DNA of 64,000 bases from Larus michahellis. Its lineage: Eukaryota; Chordata; Aves; Charadriiformes; Laridae. The DNA is taken from assembly GCF_964199755.1 (NCBI RefSeq), contig NC_133897.1, positions 18,218,492-18,282,491 on the forward strand. Reading direction: 5' to 3'. The notes below the pieces were generated by a model, which was not told the origin of the DNA, did no database searches, and saw nothing but the letters and a program-made list of their open reading frames with translations. Positions 47,976-60,527 of this stretch are shown one piece after another (within the stretch, counting starts at the first letter, position 1; each line of letters starts with the position of its first letter). Made by a program: the position numbers and the translations under genes.

Positions 47976-50900
47976 GTAGGAGCCGCGGCCCATCCTCGGG
48001 GCGGGGGTCTGTGAGGTGGCGGGAGGGGCTGGCCCCGCGTTCCCCCGGTACCGGTGTCGGGACGGGGGGCTCGGAGGGGTTGGGTTGTGCCGTGCCGTGC
48101 CGGCGGGACCGGGGACGGTTCGGCTGGGGTGTGTGAGGGGAGGCGGCAGGCGCCGGGCTGGGGGGTGTGTGTGTGTGTGGGTGTCCGCACCCCCTGCCCG
48201 GGGCGCCAGTTCCAAGATGGCCCCCGCCCGGCCGAGCCCCCCCGGCCGTGTGCGAGGCGCCCGGGCGGTGGGGGAGCCCCGCGGGGCCGTGCCCCCTGCC
48301 CGGGCGGGGCAGCCCCGCGGGCTGAGGCGACTCCCGCCGCCGCTTGTAGCGTGAGCGGGGGTCCGAGTCCGCGGGACGCAGGCCCGGAGCGGGAGCTGCC
48401 CGCCGTGAAATCCGGCCGGGGGGCGGGAGGGCGTGGGGGGAGGTGGGTTTAATCGCGGCTAGTGCTTGGCTTTGAAAAGCCGCCGGGTTGTCGCGGGGAG
48501 TTGAGGAGAGAGCTCGTCTACAGCGAGTAATGGATGTGACCGAACCATTAAGTGGCATCAGGCTGCGCAGCTGGGCTCAGGAGACCGATTAAACTTTAAT
48601 TTATAGGTTATCGGTACCGTGAGGTATTTTTATGAATTGGCTGAGAATAGCTTAATTCAACAGTGAAAACAGTGCCTTACTGGTTTTGTTAATGCCTGCG
48701 TTTAATCTGTGTTGAGCAAGACATAGCGTTATTAATTTGTCATGTTGCACGTGAAGAGCGTAAATGATGATATTTGATGTAAGAGCTCAGAAAAGCAGTA
48801 GATGCCTTTGCATGCTGCTTTTATGTTTTCACCTCTGAATTCCTATCTTTGTTTTATTTAATCTGTATTTATAAAATAAAGTCTTTTTGCATTTCCAGAG
48901 CTTTTTCTTTGAATTGATTTGCTTTCATAAATAGCTCAGCACATCTTTGCCTTTCCTTACCTCTAAATAAACTGTAGAACAACTTCAGAGGCAATAGCTT
49001 TCAGTGGTTTTTGTAGTTCTTCCTTATGAAGAAGACTGAATAGTCTGGACAGTGGTGACCAGCATCTTTAGACCTCACGGCAATCCTCAGTACTTGAATT
49101 CAGCATTTGGTTTTTACGGTTATTTTTTGGATGATGTTCAGAGTTCTTATTTTAAGTTCATCTCTAATTGATGTGGATGATCAAATCTCTAATCTCAGAA
49201 TTAACATTAGGATTTTGCTAGATATCACTGGTTTGGATTGAGTAAGTTTTTTTTTTAATTTTTATTCAGAATGGGTGATTGCATGTAGCTTCTAAAAGCT
49301 GTTTTAAAGCAACAGTTAATTTAGGTTTTGGGATTTAATCTGATAGAGCTAGGGAATGAATGAATGAGACTCATCAGCTTCAATTGTGCCTGTTTATTCA
49401 TCAGAATGAAAAGGAGTAAAGCAGTAACCTAAACAGTGAAAAGTTTATTTAAATGATTTCAGAGGAATGGCTTTGGACTTTAATGTGAATGTGTTTATAT
49501 TTACACGTGTACATTTAAAAGGAGACAGAGGAAGTCCCAGAGCTGCAGAGTGCTGTCAGCTGGCAGAGTACATCAAGAAAGGGTTGCTGTGTGTTTACTC
49601 TGTTCTTGTTCTTTTCTTTAGGCATCCACTAGCAGTCCTTATTAGAGACAGGATACCGTGTTAGATGGACCTTGAACCTGAGCTAGTATGGCATTTTTGG
49701 GTTCATAATAAAATGTTTTCTGTGTAGTGGCATACGATTTGGAATTTAAATTTTAAATTAGGCAGGTGTCAGAGCTGTAAGTTTCTAAGAGTGTGGTATA
49801 AAAGTCAATACCAGGTGCAGAGAAAGCAGGCTAATGAATGTACTGTTACTTTGGATGCTTATTTGTACTTTTGTTAACATTTATAGGACATCCCAACTCC
49901 TGATAGGAAACAGTCACAAGTATGTTTTCTAAGTGGCGACTTCCAGTCCTTTCCTGAGTGCCTTGTGGGAGTACTGTGCTTCTCACGAAGACGTTGTTGT
50001 TGGAATCTGCTGTAACTCCCATCTGTTCTTAAGATGTTGCAACACTACCTTTCACTGAAACAGCAGCCTTAGCTCTGCTTTCCTGTGCTGAATCTCTCCT
50101 TTTTATGTGGCAAGCACCTGAGCACCTGTGAGCCTTTCATTTATCTCTAGCATATGGAAGGGAGCAGAAGGGATCTATAAAAAGTAGTTCAGTAGCATCT
50201 TCCCTCTAAACTGGTTCCTCTGTGTTAAGGTTTACTGTAGAACTTGCTATGATAATAAGTAAAAGCAGGAAAAAAATCCGGTCTTGCTGCTAGCAGTGTA
50301 TCCATCAATTGTCTTCTAGAGTATCTTTTGGAAAGATGTTGCAGTGAATTAAGCAAGTTTCACCATCTAGAACTACGTGAATTATGTGTAGGAGTCACGA
50401 AAGCTTCCCACATAGTTGTGCTAATGGAGTTCAATCCCAGCCTGTGGTGTTTATACACCTCCTGACCCCATCTCCTGAAAAGTCTTCATCCCGCTTGCTA
50501 CCGTTTCTTGTTCATTAAGGAAAAGATGCAGTGTATTAACTTGTCCCTTCGTAATTTCAGTCTTAGAAATATAAAAATATAACAGAACTCATTTATACCT
50601 GCTTTTAGGGGATCGTGGTGTTTACATCACAAGTGATATTGTACTTGTCTAATACAGTGCCTTGCCCTGTATTACAGAAGTAGAGAGATGGGGAACAAGC
50701 ATTATTTAATACACTTCAAATAACTTTTGCAGTATCGTTAACATCCCTTGACAGTTCATGGGACTAACTCTGTCCCATGTCATGTATGGAAGATCTGAGA
50801 ACAGCTCTGCATATTTTACTAAATAATTTTGAGCGTTACCATGAGGTATTCAGTAAAGTTCTTTGACATGCAAGTTTCCCAAGACAGCGATAAATGATAC

Positions 50901-52494
50901 AGATACAGTGACATGCTGTTTATTTCAGCTAGCAGCCTTGCATTTAGGGAAAAAACAGCAGAAAGCAAAAATGGCACATGTCTGAAGATGCACAAAACTT
51001 TTCTTTGGTGTTCTTGAATATCTATGTTCGTTATGCTTGGCTGTCAAAGAGCACAACTTGAATTTTCCCCACACTATGGAAGACTAACAAATTCCATGTG
51101 TTCTTAAGCAATAGCATTAAGCAGACTAGTTTCTAGGACTCCAGGTTTTGTCCTGATCTACATTATGAATCATGGGTAGAATTACCCTTATCACTCAGTT
51201 GTTAGCTCTGCAGAAAAGCTGCTAATGTAAAAGGGTTTCAGTATATTTAATCTGTTGGGATCACATCTTGTAACTGTGGCCAACATCTTTTGTCGCTTTT
51301 CCATTCAGCTGTGAAGGCTAATATGAGCCTATCATTGCCATTATATGAAATAACAGATCAGGTTAAAATCCAGCCTAGACCGTGCCCCCTTTATGTCATA
51401 TTTTTAAAAAATAATATTTTAATAGAAGAAAAAAATCAACCTTGGCAGTTGTTTGCTAGTTTAAAGAACAAAAATTCAAGCTTTCTTAGTTCTCAAACCA
51501 TGTGCAGTATAGTCAGTGATGTAATAAGACTGCAACCAGAAGCTCCTGAAATTAATTAATTGTTTACATCCTCAGTGACATCAGTATTTAAAGACAATCA
51601 TTGAACAAATAAGCTATAACTACAAACTGTACTATAGAGCTGTGAGATGTGAACGTTGTAGTTTGCAGTGTGCAGAAGAGATGGTGACATATGAACATGG
51701 CAAGAATAGACTCATCTTGATGTTTTCCACCCTGTTTTGACTGTTAGGTTCTTGCCATAAGTGTAACAGGGTGGTGGTTCTGTTTCCGACGTGTATTCTG
51801 TGGTCTGCTGCTCCATCTCTGCTCTGCAGCTCATTGCCAAGAAGAGACATCAGGTGTTTTCAGTTTGTATGAGGAGTAGGCAGTGCATAATGCCAGGTGG
51901 AGTGTTGAAAAAGACATTTGCTGAATGTCAGTGTGCACAGCTAGTAATGGTTTCAAGGTTATTGCTGATTTTCCAAAGCAGAGTGATTAGCTATCATGCG
52001 GCAAAGACACGAGCATCTTTACTACAAGCATGAAGTCACAAGTGCTTAGAGGGTTTTCAATATGGGCCCATTAAGTGCAATGGGAGAAGGCTTACACCTC
52101 GAATTTTGTACCAGAACTTGCGATATAGTTCACGTATAAAACGTGATTATACATCTGTGAAGTCTTATGGATATTTATATGTTAGATACAGCTTAGCTGT
52201 ACCCATTTTAAAGTCATTATTTTGCTGAATTATCACTTTAAGACCAATTTGTCTAGGACGGGTATGGAGGCAGACCAAATTTGCATGTTGAAAACTTCTC
52301 TTCCCCCAGCTTAAATAAGTCTCTTCTGACTTGTCTTATTTCTGCAGTGTGTCATAGAGGAACAGTAGTTGGGAGGTTAACTACTTTAAACTTATGCTGC
52401 TAACATTTAGAACAAAACCACAAAAATATGTAATATTTCCGACACTGACAAGAACCAATGTCATATTACTATTAGCCTTTCCTTTTTCCTTCAG
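47976..52494 (+). other. MPP7: Probable first intron of MPP7
   Basis: GC-rich at its start, with a (GT)n run near 48166-48178, then AT-rich. GT at 47976 and AG at 52493-52494 would bound it if the two candidate exons are joined. No coding exon is recognised within it. Confidence 0.4.
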
Positions 52495-52570
52495 GCTTCA
52501 TAGATTCTCAGTTCCACAGTTTGGAAAATGCGTATCTTAAGTCACTGCTGAAGTACAGATGGTCATCCAG
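52495..52570 (+). other. MPP7: Candidate non-coding internal exon (MPP7 5' leader)
   Basis: A 76-bp segment bounded by a strong polypyrimidine acceptor (CCTTTCCTTTTTCCTTCAG) and the donor CATCCAG/GTAGGATT. It contains a short frame (ATG at 52528, stop after seven codons) and a second ATG (ATGGTCATCCAG) that would run into the next exon. It does not encode the MPP7 N-terminus as I know it. The splice signals are the best seen in the right part of the window, and position and strand fit a 5' untranslated exon of MPP7. Confidence 0.45.
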
Positions 52571-55500
52571 GTAGGATTACCTTGTGATTCCTCTTTTGCC
52601 CACCATTTTCTGATACTGGACTAGGCTGTTGCTTGTTTTCTATGGTTCTTAACAATATGTGGATTAGTATGAGAGACCAAGAGTAATTTTATATCATGCT
52701 TAGTATTAATAAAGCTGTGAAACACCATTGTACCAATTTGTGGTCTAAGTATTTTTAATTGTGTGTTGCTTTATTGTCTTGTAAAGACACACTCTGTTTT
52801 TTGAGTCAAAAATGACTAAATTTTCTTATGTTGTTTCATTATATATGATGGTATAAGTTTTGAAAAAAAAAAATAGGAAGGTATATTGCTAATACAGCCA
52901 ACCATTAATGATGACTGTCAACAAAATACATTGCACAAAAAATTGTATAACAAGTTTAAGACTAGAGTAAAACTGCTTCAGAGCTACTAATTATGTCTCA
53001 GAACTTGGAAACACGCACATCCATTTATATATAGAGCATAGAAAATCCTTAATGAATTCATAATGTATTTGGTGGACTTTAGCAAATGAAGCTGTTCCAA
53101 AAGGAACAATGTAGTTTCAGATATGAAATGCAGAGCTGCTGTTTCACAGACAATATGCCATGAATGCTATCTAAAGAAATGGACTTGACATTGCAATTAT
53201 AATAAAAGAGAGTGGAATGTAATTATTTCACATGGTACCTGTGGCCAAATCAGAAGCTGCAACTGGTAGATGGAGAAGGTTTTTTTGTGTGTTTTTAGAA
53301 AACACGTTCCAAGTTCAGCTGATAGAAGGCCTTGCTTTTTTTTATCACAGTCCAGAAGAGTTGCAAAAAGAGAACTGATCTAAAGAAACAGTCTTAAATT
53401 TCTTCTCAGGGGTTTGACAGATACAGTAATGAAGGTTTTCCATGGCTTAACAGATACTGTGATAGAGGTTTTCAGTGAATAGCTGTTCATGAGCAGTTAA
53501 TTATCTCATTGTAATCTGGGTCATTTGTGAAGCTGTGAACACAGTTACCTTTTGTGTTAGGATTGCACTGTAAGTGGAACGTGTGTGTGGAAGGGGGAAT
53601 GCTGAAACTGCATCATGTTGATACTAGCAGTGCTGGAGAAGTGACCAAACCCAGCTTCTGAACGAGCAGCTTCCTCCCTTGTTAAGATGAATAGAGGCTA
53701 AACTCTAATGAGGGTATGAAATCCCTACTCTGTAGGCCGTATCTAAAAGTCCTTGCTCCTCCCCTAGTGCTCTCCCTGCCACCAGCCCAAGGCAAGTTAC
53801 TGCTGCTCCCACCAGGACAAACAGCAGCCCTTTTGTTAGCTGCCTGCCCGGGGCACAGCCTGTCCTGGCTCTGCTTCCGCTCTCTTGCCAACCGTACATC
53901 CTAGAGAACCTGAACGGAGCCTTTTGCTGCCTAATCTCCAAGCTTAACTGATTCAGTAATCTATGTGAGCTCCTGTACCTATATAGCTAACCTGTAACTT
54001 CAGTCCCGCCAACTTAAGTTCTAGCATTTAATTTTCTATGGGGAAAGGAACATCCAGCTGTTGCAGGTTTCTTCTTCAAAGATTGGTAATTACTCCAAAG
54101 GTCCAAATCTATTACTTTAATAATGTCAAAATTAGGTGTGCTAGAAATTCTGTCTTGGTATTGAGAAGACACTGCAAGTACTGTAGCCTAGCAGGTTTGA
54201 AACTGCCCCCACTGAGCTGCAGTGCGTGGCTCCCTGCTTCGAAAGCTTGTCGTGCGTTTGAAATATGATATAGACAGTGACTTGGACCACCTTCCAGCTG
54301 CCACAACCAGTCTGAGCGAGGGTATCAAAATGGCAAACAAACCTCAGGGGATAAAACTGTGAATGGCATGCTTTGAGGCAAGTGCTGAGTGGTGCCTTTG
54401 GTCCCTCATCTGACTGCTGTGAGTGTCATGTGCTTGGGCCCTGAGACCTGGAACAGGTCAGTCGGGACACCCTGCGTGCTCCTCAGGAAAGAGTGATGAG
54501 TGATCCAGCTTCAAGAAGTCTTGATGGTTAAAATAGAGAGCAGAAGTAACGTGCAGGAGCTGAGTACTGAGGCAAGATAGAAGTCAGTCAGCCAGCAAAC
54601 ACGTTTTTGGAAGGCATGTAGAAAAGATGGTTGTTGTCCTTTCCTTAGAACCGTGGCTATAGCTAGCAAATGTGGACAGTTGAAAACTGTCATAATTTCC
54701 CTTTGTTTGTTTCTGCTGGAAGATAACTACTTCTAGTAGATGGTGGGCATGCTAGCACCCAGGCTGAAGGAGAAATTATGACTGGAAATAGCAGATTTCA
54801 GGACTGCAACAGTGGGGAAAAGTGTCTTCCTAGGCAGTTATATCTGGAAAGTTCTACTGTAAGGGAAGGATTTGCAAGGCAGTTCCTAGAGGAAATGGGA
54901 GTCAAAGGAACAGTTTGACAATTGGAAAAAAGTTGAAGACTATTGTGCCAGCTGTAACCAGCTTTTGTTTCCTAGAAGCTATGAAAACTGTTCTATAACA
55001 CTATGTACTGTACACAAGATTAATTATTTTAACTCCTGCTTTGATGATAAATATGCATTTATTATTTAATATAGATATTTAAGATTCATTAGGGCTTTTT
55101 ACTGGACTTGTTCACAATGATAAATGAAAACTGTTAAATACCTTCATTTCAAAAGGAAAAAAGGCTGGGGTGGAAACAGAAGGGTGTTAGAAACAAATAT
55201 AGAAATTTGGCTAAAAGGAAGAATCTGTAGCTGACATGGCTGTGGAGGAAGAGTTTAAATATTTTGGGTACAGAAGGATATTGTAGCAGAGTTGTAAAAC
55301 TTTTTTTTTCATTGATATGTGATTTAAAAAGTAATGTGCAGACATTAATATGGCAAATATTTGAATTTTGGAAAGAAACAGACCCCTACGCAGCACAGGA
55401 GACTTAGGTAATACCTGTTAGGGAAGGTTTACAAACTCAGTAACCTTTTCTCACAGTAGGACCTGGCTGATCCACTAATTATATGGAATAAGTTATAGAA

Positions 55501-57639
55501 TACCAAGGAAACTTCAGAAACCTTGCAAAATGCTGCTCTTCGTATTTGGAGAAGAGGTAGTGGAGTGTGACCCAAATCATTACTGGTTGGTTATTGTCCC
55601 CTTAACTGACTGAAAAAAGTACAGAGAAACACAATAACCAACATCTGTAATATGAAGACAGGTAGTCTCAACCCAGTAACTCTTTACCAGTGGTTCACTT
55701 AGCGGAAGTGAAACCAGCAAACCAAAGGCAGTATTAGATTATTTTTTTTATTGTTCAGAATTAAAACATCTTGTAGGAAGATAGGTTTTAGTTAAATATT
55801 CCTTTTACTGCTCTATGAATAGAGGCAGACAGCAACTGTAACACAATGTTTAATTCTGTAACTTTGTTGTGTAGGTGGAAAATTGTAATCAGTGATGACA
55901 GTTGAGTAAATGCCACTTCATTAAGGTTGAATTTACATTTTATTCCTCAGACTTTCAGCTTTATCACATTATTTAATGAGTTCCAGCTAGTGGTTTTGGC
56001 TTCCTATGGGTGATAGCAATTAAATTTGAAAGAAAACAGGAGGCTTTCTGGTTGCTTTATCCAAGTACTGAACTCACCGTTTTACATGCTTCTAGCTTAC
56101 ATCAGAGAATTAGACATCCCACCTTATTAAATCACTTATTCTGTCTTCTCTAATGCTTTCATCTAGCTTGGATATAGCATTAATATTTAAAATGTATGTA
56201 TCGGTTCAATAGACACATGCATTACTTATCAAAACACTGCAGCTTATTAAAATAAACCTGCTGCCATCACAAGTAAAAGCCTGTGGAATGACATGTGGTG
56301 CCAGCAGGCGCATTGTACCTTCTCATAAGCTGGTCAGCTGAGGTGGTGGTGTTACTTCAGGAAGAAACGCCTTCTTGAATGGAGCATCTCCAGATTCCTG
56401 AAAAGAAAACATGGCATGCACATTAGTATAGCCTAAGACTAGCAGACTATAGGAACAGGAAAGTATTCACTTAAGTAATTGGACCTTCAGTGGCTGTTCA
56501 GTTTGTATTAACAGTTCCCAGTATGTCAGAGCAGCTATATGTGTTAATTGAGATTTCTTACGTTTGACCACATTGTGAAGATCTAAATAACAAAGTTATC
56601 CCCAGTTGTCCAAAAGCAAATCTTGTATTGTGGTACTTATGGCTAAATATTTGTTTAGCTGCTAGTTTGTAGCTCATGTGGTTCCTCACGTTTGGAATGA
56701 GAACAGAGCGTGTCCTTCTTCCACTGCCTGCACAGGGCATGGCCGGAGCTGCTGCGGTCTGCCTGGAGGATTCCAGCACACTTCTGTTGCTCCTGGCTCC
56801 CAGTTTATGAGGACAGTGTCCTCACTACAGTGACCAGATATATTCCTCTCTTACCTTGCAGTGGGCTGCTGCTCATGCACTGGCTGATCGAATTCAAATG
56901 CTGATTTCCCTTCTCTTTAGTTGTGCATTTGAGATGACAAAGCAATGGGCTAAACTTTCCTTTGTGTTCTGCAATTAGTGCAGGCCTTATGACCTATGTG
57001 CTACTCCATCATACATGAATTAAAAGCATACCTTGACCCTGTTTCTCTTTTGAATGGGGCTTGGTTTTGATTCTGTCTTAACAAACATTAATGCCTAGCT
57101 GCGGTTGATGCCTTATATCTTCTGCTGCGTAATGGATTTTGTGTCCTCTTCCTCCATAGCGCTTTTGCGGCCTTCAGAATGAAACCAATTTCTCTGTAGG
57201 TCTTGGAACAGCTTTTAGGGACCTTGTATGTAATAATACACCACTCTGAATTAGTAAGTAATGACATGACCTTTTCTTCTCCAAAACTCATTCTTGAGTA
57301 GTATGCTGAGATGCTATCTCCCCATGTGAATGCTTGACTAGAGAGATGAGTTTTGATGGGCGTGCATGACAGGTACATTTGATAGCCTCTCTTTCCCAGT
57401 GGAGGAGTGAGAACATGCCACAGCCTGCTGAAAGCCTCATGTCTGGTTACCTTGTGCCAAATGTTGCCATGTTTTTTACTATGTTGTGTTTTCTTTGCTG
57501 GATGTAGACTGCAATAGGAAAGGTAATCCAAAATCCAGTGTTTGCATTGTTGCAAAGCTGCTTACACATTTAGAAACTGGAACTTACAAATACATGGGAA
57601 GATACAAAATTCCTCTAATAAGAGAAGAGGTAGGTAAGC

Positions 57640-57665
57640 AATTACCTATTTACCAATAGGTAATT
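57640..57665. repeat. Perfect 11-bp inverted repeat with 4-nt loop
   Basis: AATTACCTATT and its exact reverse complement AATAGGTAATT are separated by TACC. The stem is AT-rich and has no T-run consistent with a terminator. Function unknown. Confidence 0.9.
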
Positions 57666-60497
57666 AGATTTCTTTTTTCTTTCTGAAAGTTGGATGTTTT
57701 TATGCATAAACTATTGTGTATGCACACTGCTATATATAAAAATTATTTTACAGCGCATGTACTCAAGTACAAGACAGCCCCTCACTGCAAGGAGACTGAA
57801 CTTGTGTGTGCAAGCACGCCTCTACCAGTGTTACTAAGAGAAACGTTTGACCTTGAATTTTAGATATTTGTTGCAGCTATCCTCTCTCAGTAATGAGTGT
57901 TCCCCATCTCCTTTGACAGTGAAGTATTTCTTAGGCCAAGGAAAAAAGGCAAAAAGAATGATGAGGTGAAGAAAGGAAAATGTCAGGTGCTCGCCTTTCT
58001 TTTAGCAGTATCAGCACGTTCTTCCTGAACTTCTATTGGAAGGGAATAGAGTAGTAGTACTGTATGCCCAGAAAAAGTAAAGCTAAAGGAAAAGCTCATC
58101 TAGTCTACTGAATCCTATAGGAATTTTGTAACTAAAAGAGGGATGGTAAAAACTTTAAATAAAAGCCTCTTTTCTAAGGAGTTAAGGGATGAGCTAGTCT
58201 GGTGTCCAAGTAAGAAACCGGCTTCAGCCCTAGCATATGAATTAATGTCACAGTACCACTCTCTAGGTCAGTGGTTCCCAGTCAGTAAGTTGCATTGTCA
58301 TGAGACACAGTGTTTGTTTTTGCTTTTTCTTTTCTTTGTTAGACAATACTGTAGAGATAATAGCATGGTCAGACTGGCTGTGACGTCTCCTTATGATAGT
58401 TCTTGACTTGCTGCTGAGACCTTGCCTCAATGTAGCTCAACCAGGCTGTGTTCTGACAGTCAAGATCAGGCAGATTTTTTTTTTTTCTATTGCGTGTGTC
58501 TCATCAGAGGGTCACTGATTTGATATTTTGTCGTAGGAGTCTTTGGCTTATGACTTGGCATGTGATTGTACCAGCTGCCAGAATGACCTATGCAGTTCTA
58601 TGAACTTTGAATTAAATATAAATGAAGAAAGGGGAAAAAAAACAAAACCCAGTCAACAACTTGCTAATAAAAAAAATGCAGTTTGTGTGAGTTTATTGCC
58701 CTGAGACTTGGCATAAACTACATTTGAGATCCAGAATTTGTGTGCAGGAATCACCCCAGTTGTATTTCCAAGACAATATTTCAAAAAGTATTGTTTCAAA
58801 ATAATATACTAAAAAACCCCTGTGCTACTTGGGACACAGGATTCTTTTGCTGTCATTGCAGTGGCATAGCAAAGTCATTCAGGCTGCCTGGAAACTGGCC
58901 AGGGGTGAATGTAGGAGAGTAATCAGAATATCTGATAGGGAATTCTGTGAATTGTCTGTGGGTGCAGCTTGGAAGAAGAAGACGACAGAAAGCATGTGCG
59001 TTTTTGAGATAGGTGCAATTCTTAACGTCTGCAAGTTTTCTGAGTGCTCTAAGTCAGTTTTGTATAGACAGCTTTTCCTTTTGTATGCTTTGCAGTGTTT
59101 ACAGAGTTTCTGAAGAGTTCAGTTTGCCTGGTTTTAATACGTACCTTAAGGTAAAGACCTTTTGTGATACAAAATATTATTTCTAACTTTATTCCAGTTT
59201 AAGATAAGTTTGTGCAAAGTTGAGTTACACTTAAAGGAATTTATGTGTTGACAATTTTGTAATATTTAGAGGAATGAAAATTGGCTCAAGTAGATTTCAT
59301 CCTACAACTTAGCTACGTTTGTGTTAGACTGCTGAATGCCAAAATTTAAATGTCAGAATGCATGTATATTGCATTGTAATTTTGTAATTTGATATCTAAT
59401 CCTATAGCAAAACAATCAAACTGGTCTATAAACAGTTAAGATAAATTTCAGTTGTCTTATTGGTGTCCATTATATCTCTTTCTGTATGTGATGGGGGGGA
59501 ATGCAGCTAAAGTTGAGATGAGTAATCCTATGTCCTGGTACTAGAGAGATCATCTGGTGGATTACAAGGAGACTGTTACATAGGCCAAGGAGCAGAAATC
59601 CATTTGTTACTTCCAGACGAAAAATGATCAAAGGCTGGAGATGGAGCTGCAACAAGGATTTGAAAGTGGTCATTTGAGCTTTGCATCTGTTACTAAGGAC
59701 GAACTTGCTGAGATTAGTGGGGTAGGTCAAGTAAAATATGTCCTCTTATGCTCAGCAGGCCTAACGGGAAGTCCTTGGGAGTATCTTCTTTCAGCATACT
59801 TTTTTTAAACTTGTCTGAATTATACAGTCATATGTCTGGAATATACTATAAATCAGATCTGCAGGCTCTCATAGTGAATTAAAGTGAAGGCTATTTTGAT
59901 GACAAGTTTAAAAAAGCATTGGTATTCTAGTATAAGCAGATGAACTAAAATGGTAGGAAAATGTTGTGGTGTGATATAAACTAATTGAAAATGGATTGTA
60001 ATGCTCTCTTGCAGCTACCATGCTTTGTGCTTTGCTAAGAGAATCAAGCTAAGAAAATAGAGTTTGAGATTAATTTACATAAACTTTACTGCTCAGACAC
60101 AAGTTTTATTCTTGTTCTGCAAAACTCTTCTATATGTTTAACCACAATGGTTTTGCAAGGAATAAGGAGAGGGGAAATCAACTGAAAAAAGGAAATGCCT
60201 TTGAATTCTAAATTTAAAGTGAAATTGCGTGCTATTTAATGAAAAATTGTGTACTCTAGGTCTGCTGACGAGAATGTAAGAGGTGTTTATACTTTCTTCA
60301 GAAGTGACCGAGAGAGGTGCATTGGAAAAGAGGATAACAAATATCTGTAAAGCAGCCTTTGTTTTGGTGTGGCAGTCTAGTTGTTGGCAAAGATTGACAT
60401 CAAAACTTTTGTCTCTGACAGGCTGTGTCTGGACCATTTGTTTGATAGCAGCCGAAGAGCCTGTCCTCAAAATGTGGTTTAAGTACTTATTTGAATA

Positions 60498-60527
60498 ATT
60501 GTTGTATAGAAAATTGTTGTATAGAAA
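60498..60527 (+). repeat. Exact 15-bp tandem duplication
   Basis: ATTGTTGTATAGAAA is repeated head to tail at 60498-60512 and 60513-60527. Confidence 0.95.

Larger units (their letters stand above)
47200..48500 (+). promoter_or_regulatory. MPP7: Second CpG island, probable MPP7 promoter
   Basis: A CpG-dense block with two CCAAT boxes (47727-47731 and 47767-47771, 40 bp apart), which resemble NF-Y sites of a TATA-less promoter, and a YY1-like AAGATGGC at 48214-48221. The CCAAT boxes lie about 200-250 bp before a good plus-strand donor at 47976. In vertebrates MPP7 lies head-to-head with WAC, so a plus-strand promoter here fits MPP7, the MAGUK scaffold of epithelial junctions. Long frames on both strands through the island (up to 311 codons) are Pro/Arg/Gly-rich artefacts of its composition. 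A minus-strand transcript from the same island cannot be excluded. Confidence 0.6.

Noticed and set aside
47114-48558. Frames of 242-311 codons on both strands over the second CpG island
   Set aside because: Same cause: very GC-rich composition, mutual overlap on both strands, low-complexity translation and no family similarity.
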